Part shown: positions 1 through 5,198 of the stretch, one piece after another
Layout of the letters: each line of letters begins with the position of its first letter
Numbering within the stretch: position 1 is the first letter of the stretch
NCBI GenBank assembly: GCA_937124525.1
Contig: CAKZLA010000429.1
Location: 1 to 7,084, forward strand
Direction of reading: 5' to 3'
Length of the DNA stretch: 7,084 nucleotides
Source: an uncultured Desulfobacterium sp.
Lineage (GTDB): Bacteria; Desulfobacterota; Desulfobacteria; Desulfobacterales; Desulfobacteraceae
Position numbers and translations under genes: made by a program
The notes under the pieces: generated by a model
The model's input: the letters and a program-made list of their open reading frames with translations, nothing else
Databases searched by the model: none
Told to the model about the DNA's origin: nothing

Positions 1-706
1 TTCCGTCATGGTGCCAAAGATAGACACCCAGCGCTGCACCTTGTGTGGTGCCTGTGAGGAGATCTGTCAATTCAGCGCCATTGCCATAGTGGCCAAAAAA
101 ATTATGACGTTTCCGGAAATGTGCCACTCCTGCAGGGGATGTGAGATGGTATGTCCCGAAGATGCCATCAGTGACGGCTTTCGTGTGCTGGGAAATGTAC
201 ATCAGGGCGTAAATGCCCAGGGAATTGATCTTACCTGGGGAGAGCTACGGGTGGGGGAGGCCATGTCTCCGCCTCTGATCAGTCAGGTAAAAGAGCGAAT
301 CAAACCCGGTGGAATTGCCCTTGTGGATGCCCCCCCCGGCACCTCCTGTCCTGCCATTGAGGCCTTGCGTGCATCGGATTATGCCCTGCTTGTGGCAGAA
401 CCCACCCCCTTTGGGTTAAATGATCTTGCCTTGACGGTGGAAGCGTTAAAAAAACTCAAGGTTCCCACTGGCATTGTCATAAACCGGGCCGATGACACCC
501 CCGGAATTGTGGAAGAGTATGCCAAAAAGGAGGGGATAGAAATTCTCCAGCGATTTCCCTTCAGCAGGGAGGCTGCCGCCATCTGTTCCAAGGGCGAATT
601 ATTGGTGAATGAAATGCCGGAAATGAAAGTCTTGTTCCAGGCGTTGTTTGACAGGTTAAGCAAAGTGCTGTCCGAACCCAAAAAGGCCGGGGAGGTGGGA
701 AAATGA
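1..706 (+). CDS. MinD-superfamily P-loop ATPase with inserted two-cluster ferredoxin domain, 5' part outside window
   Basis: This is the C-terminal 234 or so codons of a COG1149-type ATPase. The frame is open to the window edge (Ser-Val precede the Met at base 8), so that Met is internal. The Walker A region, normally some 60 residues upstream, is missing only because the window begins here. Counting from that Met, two 4Fe-4S motifs of the form CxxCxxCxxxC are seen at C10/C13/C16/C20 and C39/C42/C45/C49. The ATPase fold then resumes with DAPPGTSCP (107-115, switch II/Walker B region), AEPTPFGLNDL (130-140) and INRAD (158-162). Family knowledge: a MinD/Mrp-like ATPase with bound Fe-S clusters, cytoplasmic, common in strict anaerobes and thought to serve metallocluster assembly or delivery. 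Its stop overlaps the start of the next ATPase (ATGA), so the two are translationally coupled and may form a heterodimer. Biochemical function is not proven for most members. Confidence 0.93.
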   Translation, partial: SVMVPKIDTQRCTLCGACEEICQFSAIAIVAKKIMTFPEMCHSCRGCEMVCPEDAISDGFRVLGNVHQGVNAQGIDLTWGELRVGEAMSPPLISQVKERIKPGGIALVDAPPGTSCPAIEALRASDYALLVAEPTPFGLNDLALTVEALKKLKVPTGIVINRADDTPGIVEEYAKKEGIEILQRFPFSREAAAICSKGELLVNEMPEMKVLFQALFDRLSKVLSEPKKAGEVGK

Positions 707-1584
707 AGGAATTAACCATTATCAGCGGCAAGGGGGGAACCGGAAAAACCAGTGTAACGGCATCCTTTGCCACCCTTGCCCCTAATAGAATTGTGGTGGA
801 TGCCGATGTGGACGCTGCCAACCTCTTTTTAACCCTTGAACATAAGACCATTGAAAATTCATATTTTAAGGGGGGGAGTAAGGCCAGAATAAACACTGAT
901 GTTTGCACTGAATGTGGGGATTGCCGGGAGCGGTGCCAGTTTAATGCCATTTCCGAGGATTTTGTCATTGACCCCATCTCCTGTGAAGGGTGTGGGGTGT
1001 GTGCTCATTTTTGCCCGGAAAAGGCCATTGCCTTTGAACAGCAGGTGTGTGGTGAAAAATTTGTGTCAGAAACCCCCTGGGGCCCCATGATCCATGCCCG
1101 CCTTGGCATTGCCGAAGAAAATTCCGGTCTTTTGGTGAGTCAGCTGCGCCAGGAGGCACGGCAGATGGCCAAGGATAAGAAAATTCCCCTGATCATCACC
1201 GATGGCCCTCCAGGCATTGGATGCCCTGTGATTGCTGCGGTGGCCAATGCCGATGCATTGCTCATTGTCACCGAACCCACCTTGTCCGGCCTACATGACA
1301 TGGAGCGGGTGAAATCCCTGGCAGATCAGATGAGAATTCCCACCATGCTTTGCATTAACAAGGCGGATTTAAACCCGGAAACTGCCGGGACCATAAAGAC
1401 CTTTGCGACGGAGAATGGCATTCACTTTGTGGGTGAAATCCCCTTTGATCGAGGAGTGATTGATGCCATGAAGGCGGGGCAGAGCCTGGTTCAGTTTTCC
1501 CGGGGACCTGCGGCCCGGGCCGTGGAATCCATCTGGAAACAGGTTCAGCAATTTATGGACACCACACTGGAACGAATCATGTAA
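703..1584 (+). CDS. MinD-superfamily P-loop ATPase with inserted two-cluster ferredoxin domain (complete, 293 aa)
   Basis: A complete paralogue of the preceding gene. The deviant Walker A motif SGKGGTGKTS (8-17) has the signature lysine K10 as well as K15, as in MinD/ParA/Mrp ATPases. VDADVDAANLF (32-42) follows. The ferredoxin insert occupies roughly 62-110, with cysteines 68/71/74/78 and 94/97/100/104 for two 4Fe-4S clusters. The ATPase resumes with DGPPGIGCP (167-175), TEPTLSGLHD (190-199) and CINKAD (217-222). The length is typical of COG1149. The start at 703 is supported by GGAGG at 691-695 and the 4-base overlap with the upstream stop. Two tandem copies next to COG1433 proteins match the arrangement of the orange protein (orp) locus in Desulfovibrio. 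A role in ATP-dependent loading or maturation of a metal-sulfur cluster on the neighbouring small proteins is inference. The cysteine in the GxCP motif (C174) is shared with the upstream copy and could be a ligand. Confidence 0.95.
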   Translation: MKELTIISGKGGTGKTSVTASFATLAPNRIVVDADVDAANLFLTLEHKTIENSYFKGGSKARINTDVCTECGDCRERCQFNAISEDFVIDPISCEGCGVCAHFCPEKAIAFEQQVCGEKFVSETPWGPMIHARLGIAEENSGLLVSQLRQEARQMAKDKKIPLIITDGPPGIGCPVIAAVANADALLIVTEPTLSGLHDMERVKSLADQMRIPTMLCINKADLNPETAGTIKTFATENGIHFVGEIPFDRGVIDAMKAGQSLVQFSRGPAARAVESIWKQVQQFMDTTLERIM

Positions 1585-1636
1585 CCCAACTTTTGATTGA
1601 ATATCAATGAATGAAAATTAAAATAAGGAGAAAAAA

Positions 1637-1999
1637 ATGAAGATTGTCGTTACCTCAAGTGGAAAAGATTTGGATGCAGCCCTTGATCCCCGTTTTGGTC
1701 GGGCCCAGTATTTCATTGTGGTTGATACCAAGACCATGGACTTTGAGGTCAAGGAAAACAGCCAGAACCTGAATCTGCCCCAGGGGGCTGGAATCCAGGC
1801 CGGGAAAACCGTGGCAGACACGGGTGTGGAAGCAGTCCTCACCGGAAATTGCGGCCCCAAAGCCTTTAAGGTTCTGGAAACGGCTGGCATTCATATCATC
1901 ACCGGTATCCAGGGCACCGTAAAGGAGGTTGTGGAAAAATTTAATGCCGGAGACTTGACCTATGCTGGTGGCCCCAATGTAGAGGGTCACTGGGTCTAA
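1637..1999 (+). CDS. NifX/orange-protein family metal-cluster-binding protein (COG1433), 120 aa
   Basis: A small alpha/beta protein of the dinitrogenase iron-molybdenum cofactor-binding family (NifX, NafY C-terminal domain, NifB C-terminal domain, orange protein). Visible hallmarks are the N-terminal strand KIVVTSSGKDLDAALDPRFGR (2-22), with DPRFGRAQYF at 17-26 and D30, then GAGIQA (50-55) and GNCGPKAFKVL (70-80), and a C-terminal FNAGDLTYAGG (102-112). It has one cysteine (C72). Its length is close to that of orange protein and stand-alone NifX-like proteins. AAGGAG at 1625-1630, six bases before the ATG, supports the start. It lies 52 bases after the ATPase pair with no terminator between, so it is probably in the same operon. 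No nifHDK or nifB is in the window, so nitrogenase FeMo-co handling is less likely than an orange-protein-like role. Which metal cluster it binds cannot be told from sequence. Confidence 0.9.
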   Translation: MKIVVTSSGKDLDAALDPRFGRAQYFIVVDTKTMDFEVKENSQNLNLPQGAGIQAGKTVADTGVEAVLTGNCGPKAFKVLETAGIHIITGIQGTVKEVVEKFNAGDLTYAGGPNVEGHWV

Positions 2000-2086
2000 G
2001 AATATTTTTCTCCACGTATTCAATTGTCTTATTGTAATACTTGGGAACTTTTGTCATAATGTTTTTTAACGGCTATGTTTCCTGAA

Positions 2087-2213
2087 AGCCTGTTTTAAAG
2101 ATACCACATTGTGCCAAAAAATGTTTGAACCGGGTTAAATTTTGCTATGACACAGGCATAAATTTGATGGAATTGGCAGATTTAACTCATTGGGAATAAT
2201 TTTTAAACAGGCT
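2087..2213. repeat. Inverted repeat with nested inner arms upstream of the second COG1433 gene
   Basis: Outer arms AGCCTGTTT (2087-2095) and AAACAGGCT (2205-2213) are exact reverse complements, and a further TAAA can pair if one base bulges. Inner arms GTTAAAT and ATTTAAC lie between them. The right outer arm falls at or just past the transcription start expected from the promoter candidate at 2173-2200. The structure may therefore be a DNA-level operator or part of a read-through transcript, rather than a leader hairpin of that promoter. Function is unknown. Confidence 0.4.
2173..2200 (+). promoter_or_regulatory. Candidate sigma70-type promoter for the second COG1433 gene
   Basis: TTGGCA (2173-2178, 5/6 to the -35 consensus) and AATAAT (2195-2200, 5/6 to the -10 consensus) are separated by 16 bases. 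This gives a leader of roughly 40 bases to the ATG at 2249. A weaker alternative is TTGTCA (2051-2056), 17 bases, TATGTT (2074-2079). The assignment is by eye only, and AT-rich DNA often yields such matches. Confidence 0.35.
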
Positions 2214-2248
2214 CTGAATATTCTAAAAAAAACGAAAGGACATCAAAG

Positions 2249-2605
2249 ATGAAATTTGCAATTCCAATGGCAATGGGTAAATTGACCGCACATTTTGGTC
2301 ACTGCAGGGAATTTTGTATTATGGATGTTGAAGCGGGAAACATCACAGACAAACAGATCCTTGACCCCCCCGCGCATGAACCCGGAGTGTTGCCCAAATG
2401 GCTTCATGAAAAGGGGGTCAATGTCATTATCACCGGCGGCATGGGACAAATGGCAAAACAGCTCTTTGCCCAGGCCGATATTGATGTGGTTACCGGAGCC
2501 CCTGTGGAAACACCGGAAAACCTGGTAAAGGCCTATCTTGAAAAAACATTGGTCACCGGTGAAAATGCCTGTGGGCATGATCCCGATTCTCCCTGTCAGC
2601 ACTAA
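2249..2605 (+). CDS. NifX/NifB-type metal-cluster-binding protein (COG1433) with Cys/His-rich tail, 118 aa
   Basis: A second COG1433 protein, of a different subgroup from the one upstream. It has KFAIPMAMGKLTAHFGHCREF (2-22, with H15, H18, C19 and C23), then PPAHEPGVLPKWL (40-52, H43), GVNVIITGGMGQMAKQLF (56-73) and ADIDVVTGAP (76-85). It ends in a short tail with C108, H110, C116 and H118. The AHFGHC and HEPG histidines/cysteines and the tail look like metal ligands; that is inference. Family members in anaerobes commonly sit beside ferredoxin-inserted MinD ATPases, as here. The start is supported by AAAGGA at 2235-2240, eight bases upstream. Being preceded by a gap with its own promoter candidate and followed by a terminator-like hairpin (2742-2780), it may form its own unit as well as receive read-through. 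Likely cytoplasmic; no signal peptide. Confidence 0.88.
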   Translation: MKFAIPMAMGKLTAHFGHCREFCIMDVEAGNITDKQILDPPAHEPGVLPKWLHEKGVNVIITGGMGQMAKQLFAQADIDVVTGAPVETPENLVKAYLEKTLVTGENACGHDPDSPCQH

Positions 2606-2616
2606 AAGCAGAATCC

Positions 2617-2630
2617 AGGGCATCCTTCAT
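2617..2630 (+). repeat. Copy 1 of a 14-base repeat (AGGGCATCCTTCAT)
   Basis: Identical to 2897-2910. A shortened same-strand copy, AGGGCATCCT, lies at 2651-2660, and a reverse-strand relative, GTGAAGGATGC, at 2711-2721. It starts 12 bases after the stop of the second COG1433 gene. Confidence 0.75.
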
Positions 2631-2716
2631 TGACTGCTTGACAGTTTTTAAGGGCATCCTCACCTTTACTGGGATCTGTTTAAAAAAGTGTCAATTATTT
2701 TTAAAGCAATGTGAAG

Positions 2717-2734
2717 GATGCTGAATTCAGCATC
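2717..2734. repeat. Perfect 18-base palindrome
   Basis: GATGCTGAATTCAGCATC reads the same on both strands with no loop. It partly overlaps the reverse-strand copy of the GGGCATCCT repeat. It could be a dimeric regulator site or part of a larger structured element. With no spacer it is a poor RNA hairpin, though TGAATTCA could open as a loop. Confidence 0.7.
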
Positions 2735-2741
2735 ATATTTG

Positions 2742-2780
2742 GAGCCTTGCATTGACAAACCGTCAATTCAGGGCTCTTTT
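2742..2780 (+). terminator. Terminator-like hairpin with short T run
   Basis: A left arm at 2742-2756 (GAGCCTTGCATTGAC) pairs with a right arm at 2762-2776 (GTCAATTCAGGGCTC) around a 5-base loop. Of 15 pairs, 13 are Watson-Crick, one is G-U and one is mismatched. Four Ts follow directly, then ATGATGGGG. It is probably the intrinsic terminator of the second COG1433 gene, 137 bases after its stop. The short T run makes this moderate evidence. Confidence 0.5.
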
Positions 2781-2896
2781 ATGATGGGGCATACTGTAAG
2801 CCCTTCCCCTCTCTCTTCTGTTATCCTGACAGTTGAATTAACCATGATATCCTGTCTTAGAAGCGCAAGTGTGATCCCTTCCATATTTTGAGAATT

Positions 2897-2910
2897 AGGG
2901 CATCCTTCAT
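2897..2910 (+). repeat. Copy 2 of the 14-base repeat (AGGGCATCCTTCAT)
   Basis: An exact match to 2617-2630, 280 bases away. It lies just before the MITE-like element and overlaps by one base the TATGCCCC arm (2910-2917), which is the reverse complement of 2786-2793. Confidence 0.75.
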
Positions 2911-2917
2911 ATGCCCC

Positions 2918-3065
2918 AAAAGTAGGGCTTGGTTCTAAGCTTGGCCACTTTTGACAGCGCAGATCAGATAGTAACAGTTAAATAGTTGAAATTTAACATT
3001 ATATTTAACTACCGACTGTTTGGTGCATATCCACTGGCCGATGTTAGAACCAACCCCCAAAAGTA
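2918..3065. mobile_element. Possible MITE-like remnant: imperfect inverted ends flanked by a 7-base direct repeat
   Basis: The left end TTGGTTCTAAGCTTGGCCA (2929-2947) and the right end TGGCCGATGTTAGAACCAA (3035-3053) are reverse complements at 16 of 19 positions. Pairing continues outward through GGGC (2925-2928) and CCCCC (3054-3058). AAAAGTA directly abuts both ends (2918-2924 and 3059-3065), as a target-site duplication would; with the adjoining Cs, CCCCAAAAGTA is shared at 2914 and 3055. Inside, AGTTAAATA (2976-2984) pairs with TATTTAACT (3002-3010). No transposase is encoded. This fits a small non-autonomous element, but a structured RNA or chance pairing cannot be excluded from one copy. 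Confidence 0.4.
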
Positions 3066-3228
3066 CTTTACAGCCTTTGGGGAAAAAACACTGCAAATTG
3101 GGAATACTTTGAAAAAGTGTAAGGTGCTTTTGAAGGCTGCCAGAATTGAATTGCTGGAAAGGCCTTGATGAAATGGTTATAACTGTGCATATTAAAAAGT
3201 CATGTATCATTATATTCACTGAGTAGAT

Positions 3229-3232
3229 GGAG
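3229..3232 (+). promoter_or_regulatory. Ribosome binding site that decides the galU start
   Basis: GGAG lies six bases before the ATG at 3239. The alternative in-frame ATG at 3227 overlaps this site and has no Shine-Dalgarno sequence of its own, so the shorter start is preferred. Confidence 0.7.
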
Positions 3233-3238
3233 ATTTAT

Positions 3239-4135
3239 ATGAAAATCAGAAAAGCGGTTTTTCCCGTGGCAGGGCTTGGTACACGGTTTCTCCCTGCAAC
3301 CAAGGCCATGGCCAAAGAGATGCTCCCGGTTGTGGATAAGCCCATTATTCAATATGCCGTTGAAGAAGCCTTTGCTGCGGGCATTGAACAGATTATTTTT
3401 GTCACTGGCCGGGGGAAAAAAGCCCTGGAAGATCATTTCGATCGATCCTTTGAGCTGGAAACGATCCTGGGAAAAAAACATAAGGATGAAGCCCTGGGGC
3501 AGATTCAAAAATTGGTCCCCCCCACGGGAACCATTGTCTATACCCGTCAGCATGAACCAAGAGGCTTGGGACATGCCATCTGGTGCGCCCGGGACATTGT
3601 GGGGGATGAACCCTTTGCCGTGCTCCTGGCCGATGATTTGATTAAATCCAAGGTATCGGTACTTTCCCAGATGATCAGCCGGTTTGATCGGTTAAGGGCC
3701 AGCATTGCTGCGGTCATGGAAATTCCCAGGGATCAGACAGGCCGCTATGGTATCCTTGATGCCCAGGAGATAGAGGACAATGTGGTGCGGGTTAAGGGGA
3801 TGGTGGAAAAACCCGAACCTAAAGACGCTCCTTCCAATCTGGCCATTGTGGGTCGGTATATACTGACCCCGAAGATTTTTGAATACCTTGGAGAAAAGGA
3901 GCTGGGGGCAGGGGGTGAGATTCAGCTCACCGATGCCATGGAGAAGCTGCTGCATGATCAGCCGGTTTTTGGATATAAATTTGAAGGGGAACGGTTTGAC
4001 TGTGGCGACAAGGCAGGGTTTCAAATGGCAAATCTGGCCTTTGCCATGGAACGTCCTGAGATAAGGGAAAAATTATCCCATTTTATCAAAAATATGGATT
4101 ATAATCTGTGCTCCGGGAACAGAGATATCAAATAA
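3239..4135 (+). CDS. galU: UTP--glucose-1-phosphate uridylyltransferase
   Basis: Converts glucose-1-phosphate and UTP to UDP-glucose and pyrophosphate in the cytoplasm, supplying lipopolysaccharide, exopolysaccharide and galactose metabolism. The 298 residues match the usual GalU length. Seen in order: the nucleotide-binding signature AGLGTRFLPATK (11-22), EMLPVVDKPIIQY (27-39), RQHEPRGLGHAIWCAR (103-118), the metal-site aspartates in LLADDL (129-134), VEKP (189-192), GAGGEIQLTDA (223-233) and RFDCGDKAGF (252-261). The start at 3239 begins MKIRKAVFPVAGLG, the family's usual N-terminus. An ATG four codons earlier would add MEIY and lacks a good ribosome site. The gene stands alone on the plus strand after a repeat-rich gap and converges on the minus-strand genes with 40 bases between stops, so it is likely monocistronic. 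The LADD motif and full length separate it from the related RfbA/GlmU nucleotidyltransferases. Confidence 0.96.
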   Translation: MKIRKAVFPVAGLGTRFLPATKAMAKEMLPVVDKPIIQYAVEEAFAAGIEQIIFVTGRGKKALEDHFDRSFELETILGKKHKDEALGQIQKLVPPTGTIVYTRQHEPRGLGHAIWCARDIVGDEPFAVLLADDLIKSKVSVLSQMISRFDRLRASIAAVMEIPRDQTGRYGILDAQEIEDNVVRVKGMVEKPEPKDAPSNLAIVGRYILTPKIFEYLGEKELGAGGEIQLTDAMEKLLHDQPVFGYKFEGERFDCGDKAGFQMANLAFAMERPEIREKLSHFIKNMDYNLCSGNRDIK

Positions 4136-4175
4136 ATTTGATGGATGGCATATCCAATGTTTCCGGTGTTGTGAT

Positions 4176-4769
4176 TCACGAATTGGTGCGGTAGATGCGG
4201 TGCAGGGCCATGACCCTTTGAACATAGTTTTGGGTTTCCTGGAAGGGCGGAATGCCATTGTACTTGTCCACATTTCCAGGGCCTGCATTGTAGGCGGCCA
4301 GGGCATGTTTAAGATTACCCTTGTACTGATGAATCAGGTCATTGAGGTATCGGGTACCTGCCATGATGTTTTGAGAGGGTTCAAAGGGATCTAAAAGCTT
4401 GAGCGCTTTGAAATTCGAAGGCATGATCTGCATGAGACCCCGGGCACCTTTGGAAGATACGGCCCGGGGATTGTAGGCCGATTCCACCTCAATAACAGCT
4501 TTGATCAGTGAAAAATCCATGTTGAATTTTCGGGCGGCTTTTTTAATGAGGGGGTCATAGCATTTTTTATTCAGAAGAGTTCTGTGGCGGGGACGCTTTC
4601 CTTTGACGAACAGTTGAAATTGGGGAGATGTGGGGGTGTTGGTAAAATGGCTGACCCCGTTTTTGTCCACAAATATGTAGATGTCCGCTGATACTGGATA
4701 TGAAGCCAGAAAGATAGCCGTCAAAACCAGAATTGTTGTCAAAAAGCCTTTCCTGTGAGATCCCTTCAT
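4176..4769 (-). CDS. Secreted lytic transglycosylase: DUF4124-like segment plus SLT domain
   Basis: Predicted to cleave peptidoglycan glycan strands outside the cytoplasmic membrane. In the 197-residue form, residues 1-28 form a signal peptide (basic KGSHRK, hydrophobic FLTTILVLTAIFL, probable cleavage after VSA). Next is a DUF4124-like stretch, DIYIFVDKNGVSHFTN (29-44), then a basic linker, and the SLT (goose-lysozyme-like) domain from about 70. That domain has catalytic Glu96 in EVESAYNPRAVSSKGARG, then GLMQIMP (111-117), AAYNAGPGNV (158-167) and NYVQRV (181-186). All SLT signatures are intact. The ATG at 4769 is chosen because the purine-rich GGGGGAAG (4785-4778) is eight bases upstream; a GTG at 4778 would sit almost on top of it. 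It is last of three minus-strand genes, 58 bases after the 122-residue protein. Small DUF4124-SLT proteins are common in deltaproteobacteria; the precise physiological role is unknown. Confidence 0.92.
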   Translation of the reverse strand: MKGSHRKGFLTTILVLTAIFLASYPVSADIYIFVDKNGVSHFTNTPTSPQFQLFVKGKRPRHRTLLNKKCYDPLIKKAARKFNMDFSLIKAVIEVESAYNPRAVSSKGARGLMQIMPSNFKALKLLDPFEPSQNIMAGTRYLNDLIHQYKGNLKHALAAYNAGPGNVDKYNGIPPFQETQNYVQRVMALHRIYRTNS

Positions 4770-4777
4770 TTCAAACA

Positions 4778-4785
4778 CTTCCCCC
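4778..4785 (-). promoter_or_regulatory. Ribosome binding site favouring the ATG start of the transglycosylase
   Basis: On the minus strand GGGGGAAG is followed by eight bases and then ATG at 4769. The in-frame GTG at 4778 uses the last G of this site and so cannot be served by it. Confidence 0.5.
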
Positions 4786-4827
4786 AGGTAGCCGAAGTTA
4801 TGCCCCCCAGTTTTTTAACAAATGGTC

Positions 4828-5196
4828 TTATCCCTTTTCCCGATACGCTTTTAAAATATATTTCCCCGGGAAAGAGGGTTTGGAGACATAGGGCAAAAGG
4901 GTCTCCATAAAGGTGTCCACCAGATGGGCAAAGACCTTGTCTTTGTCTGGGGCCATGATAAAGTTCCGTTCCTTTTGGTGCTCAAATGTGGCGGTGGGCC
5001 CCACTTTGTTGATGATGTCTTCCAGGGAATTTTTTGTAAGGGTTTCCGCCGGGAAAAGGGATGCTGTTACGGGAATGATGACCCTTGCCGTCATGTTCAC
5101 CTGAAAGGCGTCTTCGCTGATTTTTTTGGATACATCAAGCAGTTCCAGTGTGAGGTCGTTACCAAGGGGAATGGTTTTTATAATTTTTTCTTCCAT
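4828..5196 (-). CDS. Uncharacterised small protein coupled to a UvrD-family helicase gene, 122 aa
   Basis: I do not recognise a named family. It is a soluble-looking protein with no signal peptide or membrane segment. Notable stretches are a start with alternating charged and aliphatic residues (EEKIIKTIPLGNDLTLELLDVSKK), VNMTARVIIPV (34-44), FEHQKERNFIM (71-81), and a C-terminal segment LLPYVSKPSFPGKYILKAYREKG (100-122). It has the feel of a conserved deltaproteobacterial protein of unknown function; that impression is from memory, not a search. It starts two bases after the helicase stop, with AGGAT about nine bases upstream of the ATG inside the helicase 3' end, so translation is very likely coupled. 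This context hints at, but does not show, a link to DNA repair. Confidence 0.82.
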   Translation of the reverse strand: MEEKIIKTIPLGNDLTLELLDVSKKISEDAFQVNMTARVIIPVTASLFPAETLTKNSLEDIINKVGPTATFEHQKERNFIMAPDKDKVFAHLVDTFMETLLPYVSKPSFPGKYILKAYREKG

Positions 5197-5198
5197 GA

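Larger units (their letters stand above)
2000..2248. other. Non-coding gap between the two COG1433 genes
   Basis: This AT-rich stretch of 249 bases has no convincing reading frame. It holds a sigma70-like promoter candidate (2173-2200) and a 9-base inverted repeat, AGCCTGTTT at 2087-2095 with AAACAGGCT at 2205-2213. A second, imperfect pair lies between those arms: GGGTTAAAT near 2132-2140 and ATTTAAC at 2180-2186. No clear intrinsic terminator follows the first COG1433 gene. The gap suggests that the downstream gene has its own expression control rather than simple read-through. Confidence 0.6.
2606..3238. other. Repeat-rich non-coding region between the COG1433 gene and galU
   Basis: There is no credible gene in about 630 bases. 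A 60-codon frame at 2986-3168 has only a TTG start and runs across an inverted repeat. The region contains four copies or part-copies of a GGGCATCCT/AAGGATGC repeat (2617, 2651, 2711 and 2897), an 18-base palindrome (2717-2734), a terminator-like hairpin (2742-2780), further short inverted pairs (GGGGCATA 2786-2793 with TATGCCCC 2910-2917; AAGCCCT 2798-2804 with AGGGCTT 2924-2930), and a MITE-like element (2918-3065). The galU promoter should lie near its right end. Only weak matches were seen, such as TTGATG (3165-3170), 17 bases, CATATT (3188-3193). Confidence 0.7.

Noticed and set aside
8..706. ATG at base 8 as the true start of the first ATPase
   Set aside because: The frame is open upstream, the protein would begin directly at the ferredoxin insert without Walker A, and no ribosome site can be seen; it is a fragment cut by the window edge.
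1593..1607. FNR/CRP-like inverted repeat TTGAT-N5-ATCAA before the first COG1433 gene
   Set aside because: The FNR consensus needs a 4-base spacer and this has 5. It also lies inside a probable operon with no promoter visible around it.
2173..2188. Possible sigma54 promoter beginning TTGGCA, of interest because Desulfovibrio orp operons are sigma54-dependent
   Set aside because: The -24 GG is present, but the -12 GC expected ten bases later is TC (2187-2188), so the essential element is missing.
2638..2670. Possible promoter TTGACA (2638-2643) with TTTACT (2665-2670)
   Set aside because: The spacer is 21 bases, too long, and no gene follows within reasonable distance.
3055..3082. Hairpin CCCCAAA...TTTGGGG as a terminator
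   Set aside because: It is followed by A residues on the plus strand, and on the minus strand its T run lies before the stem, so neither orientation is an intrinsic terminator.
2986..3168. 60-codon plus-strand frame in the gap before galU
   Set aside because: It has a TTG start without a ribosome site, runs through the MITE-like inverted repeat and does not resemble a known protein.
4136..4175. Bidirectional terminator between galU and the transglycosylase (TGGAT...ATCCA)
   Set aside because: The stem is only five base pairs, with no T run on either side, so it is too weak to call.
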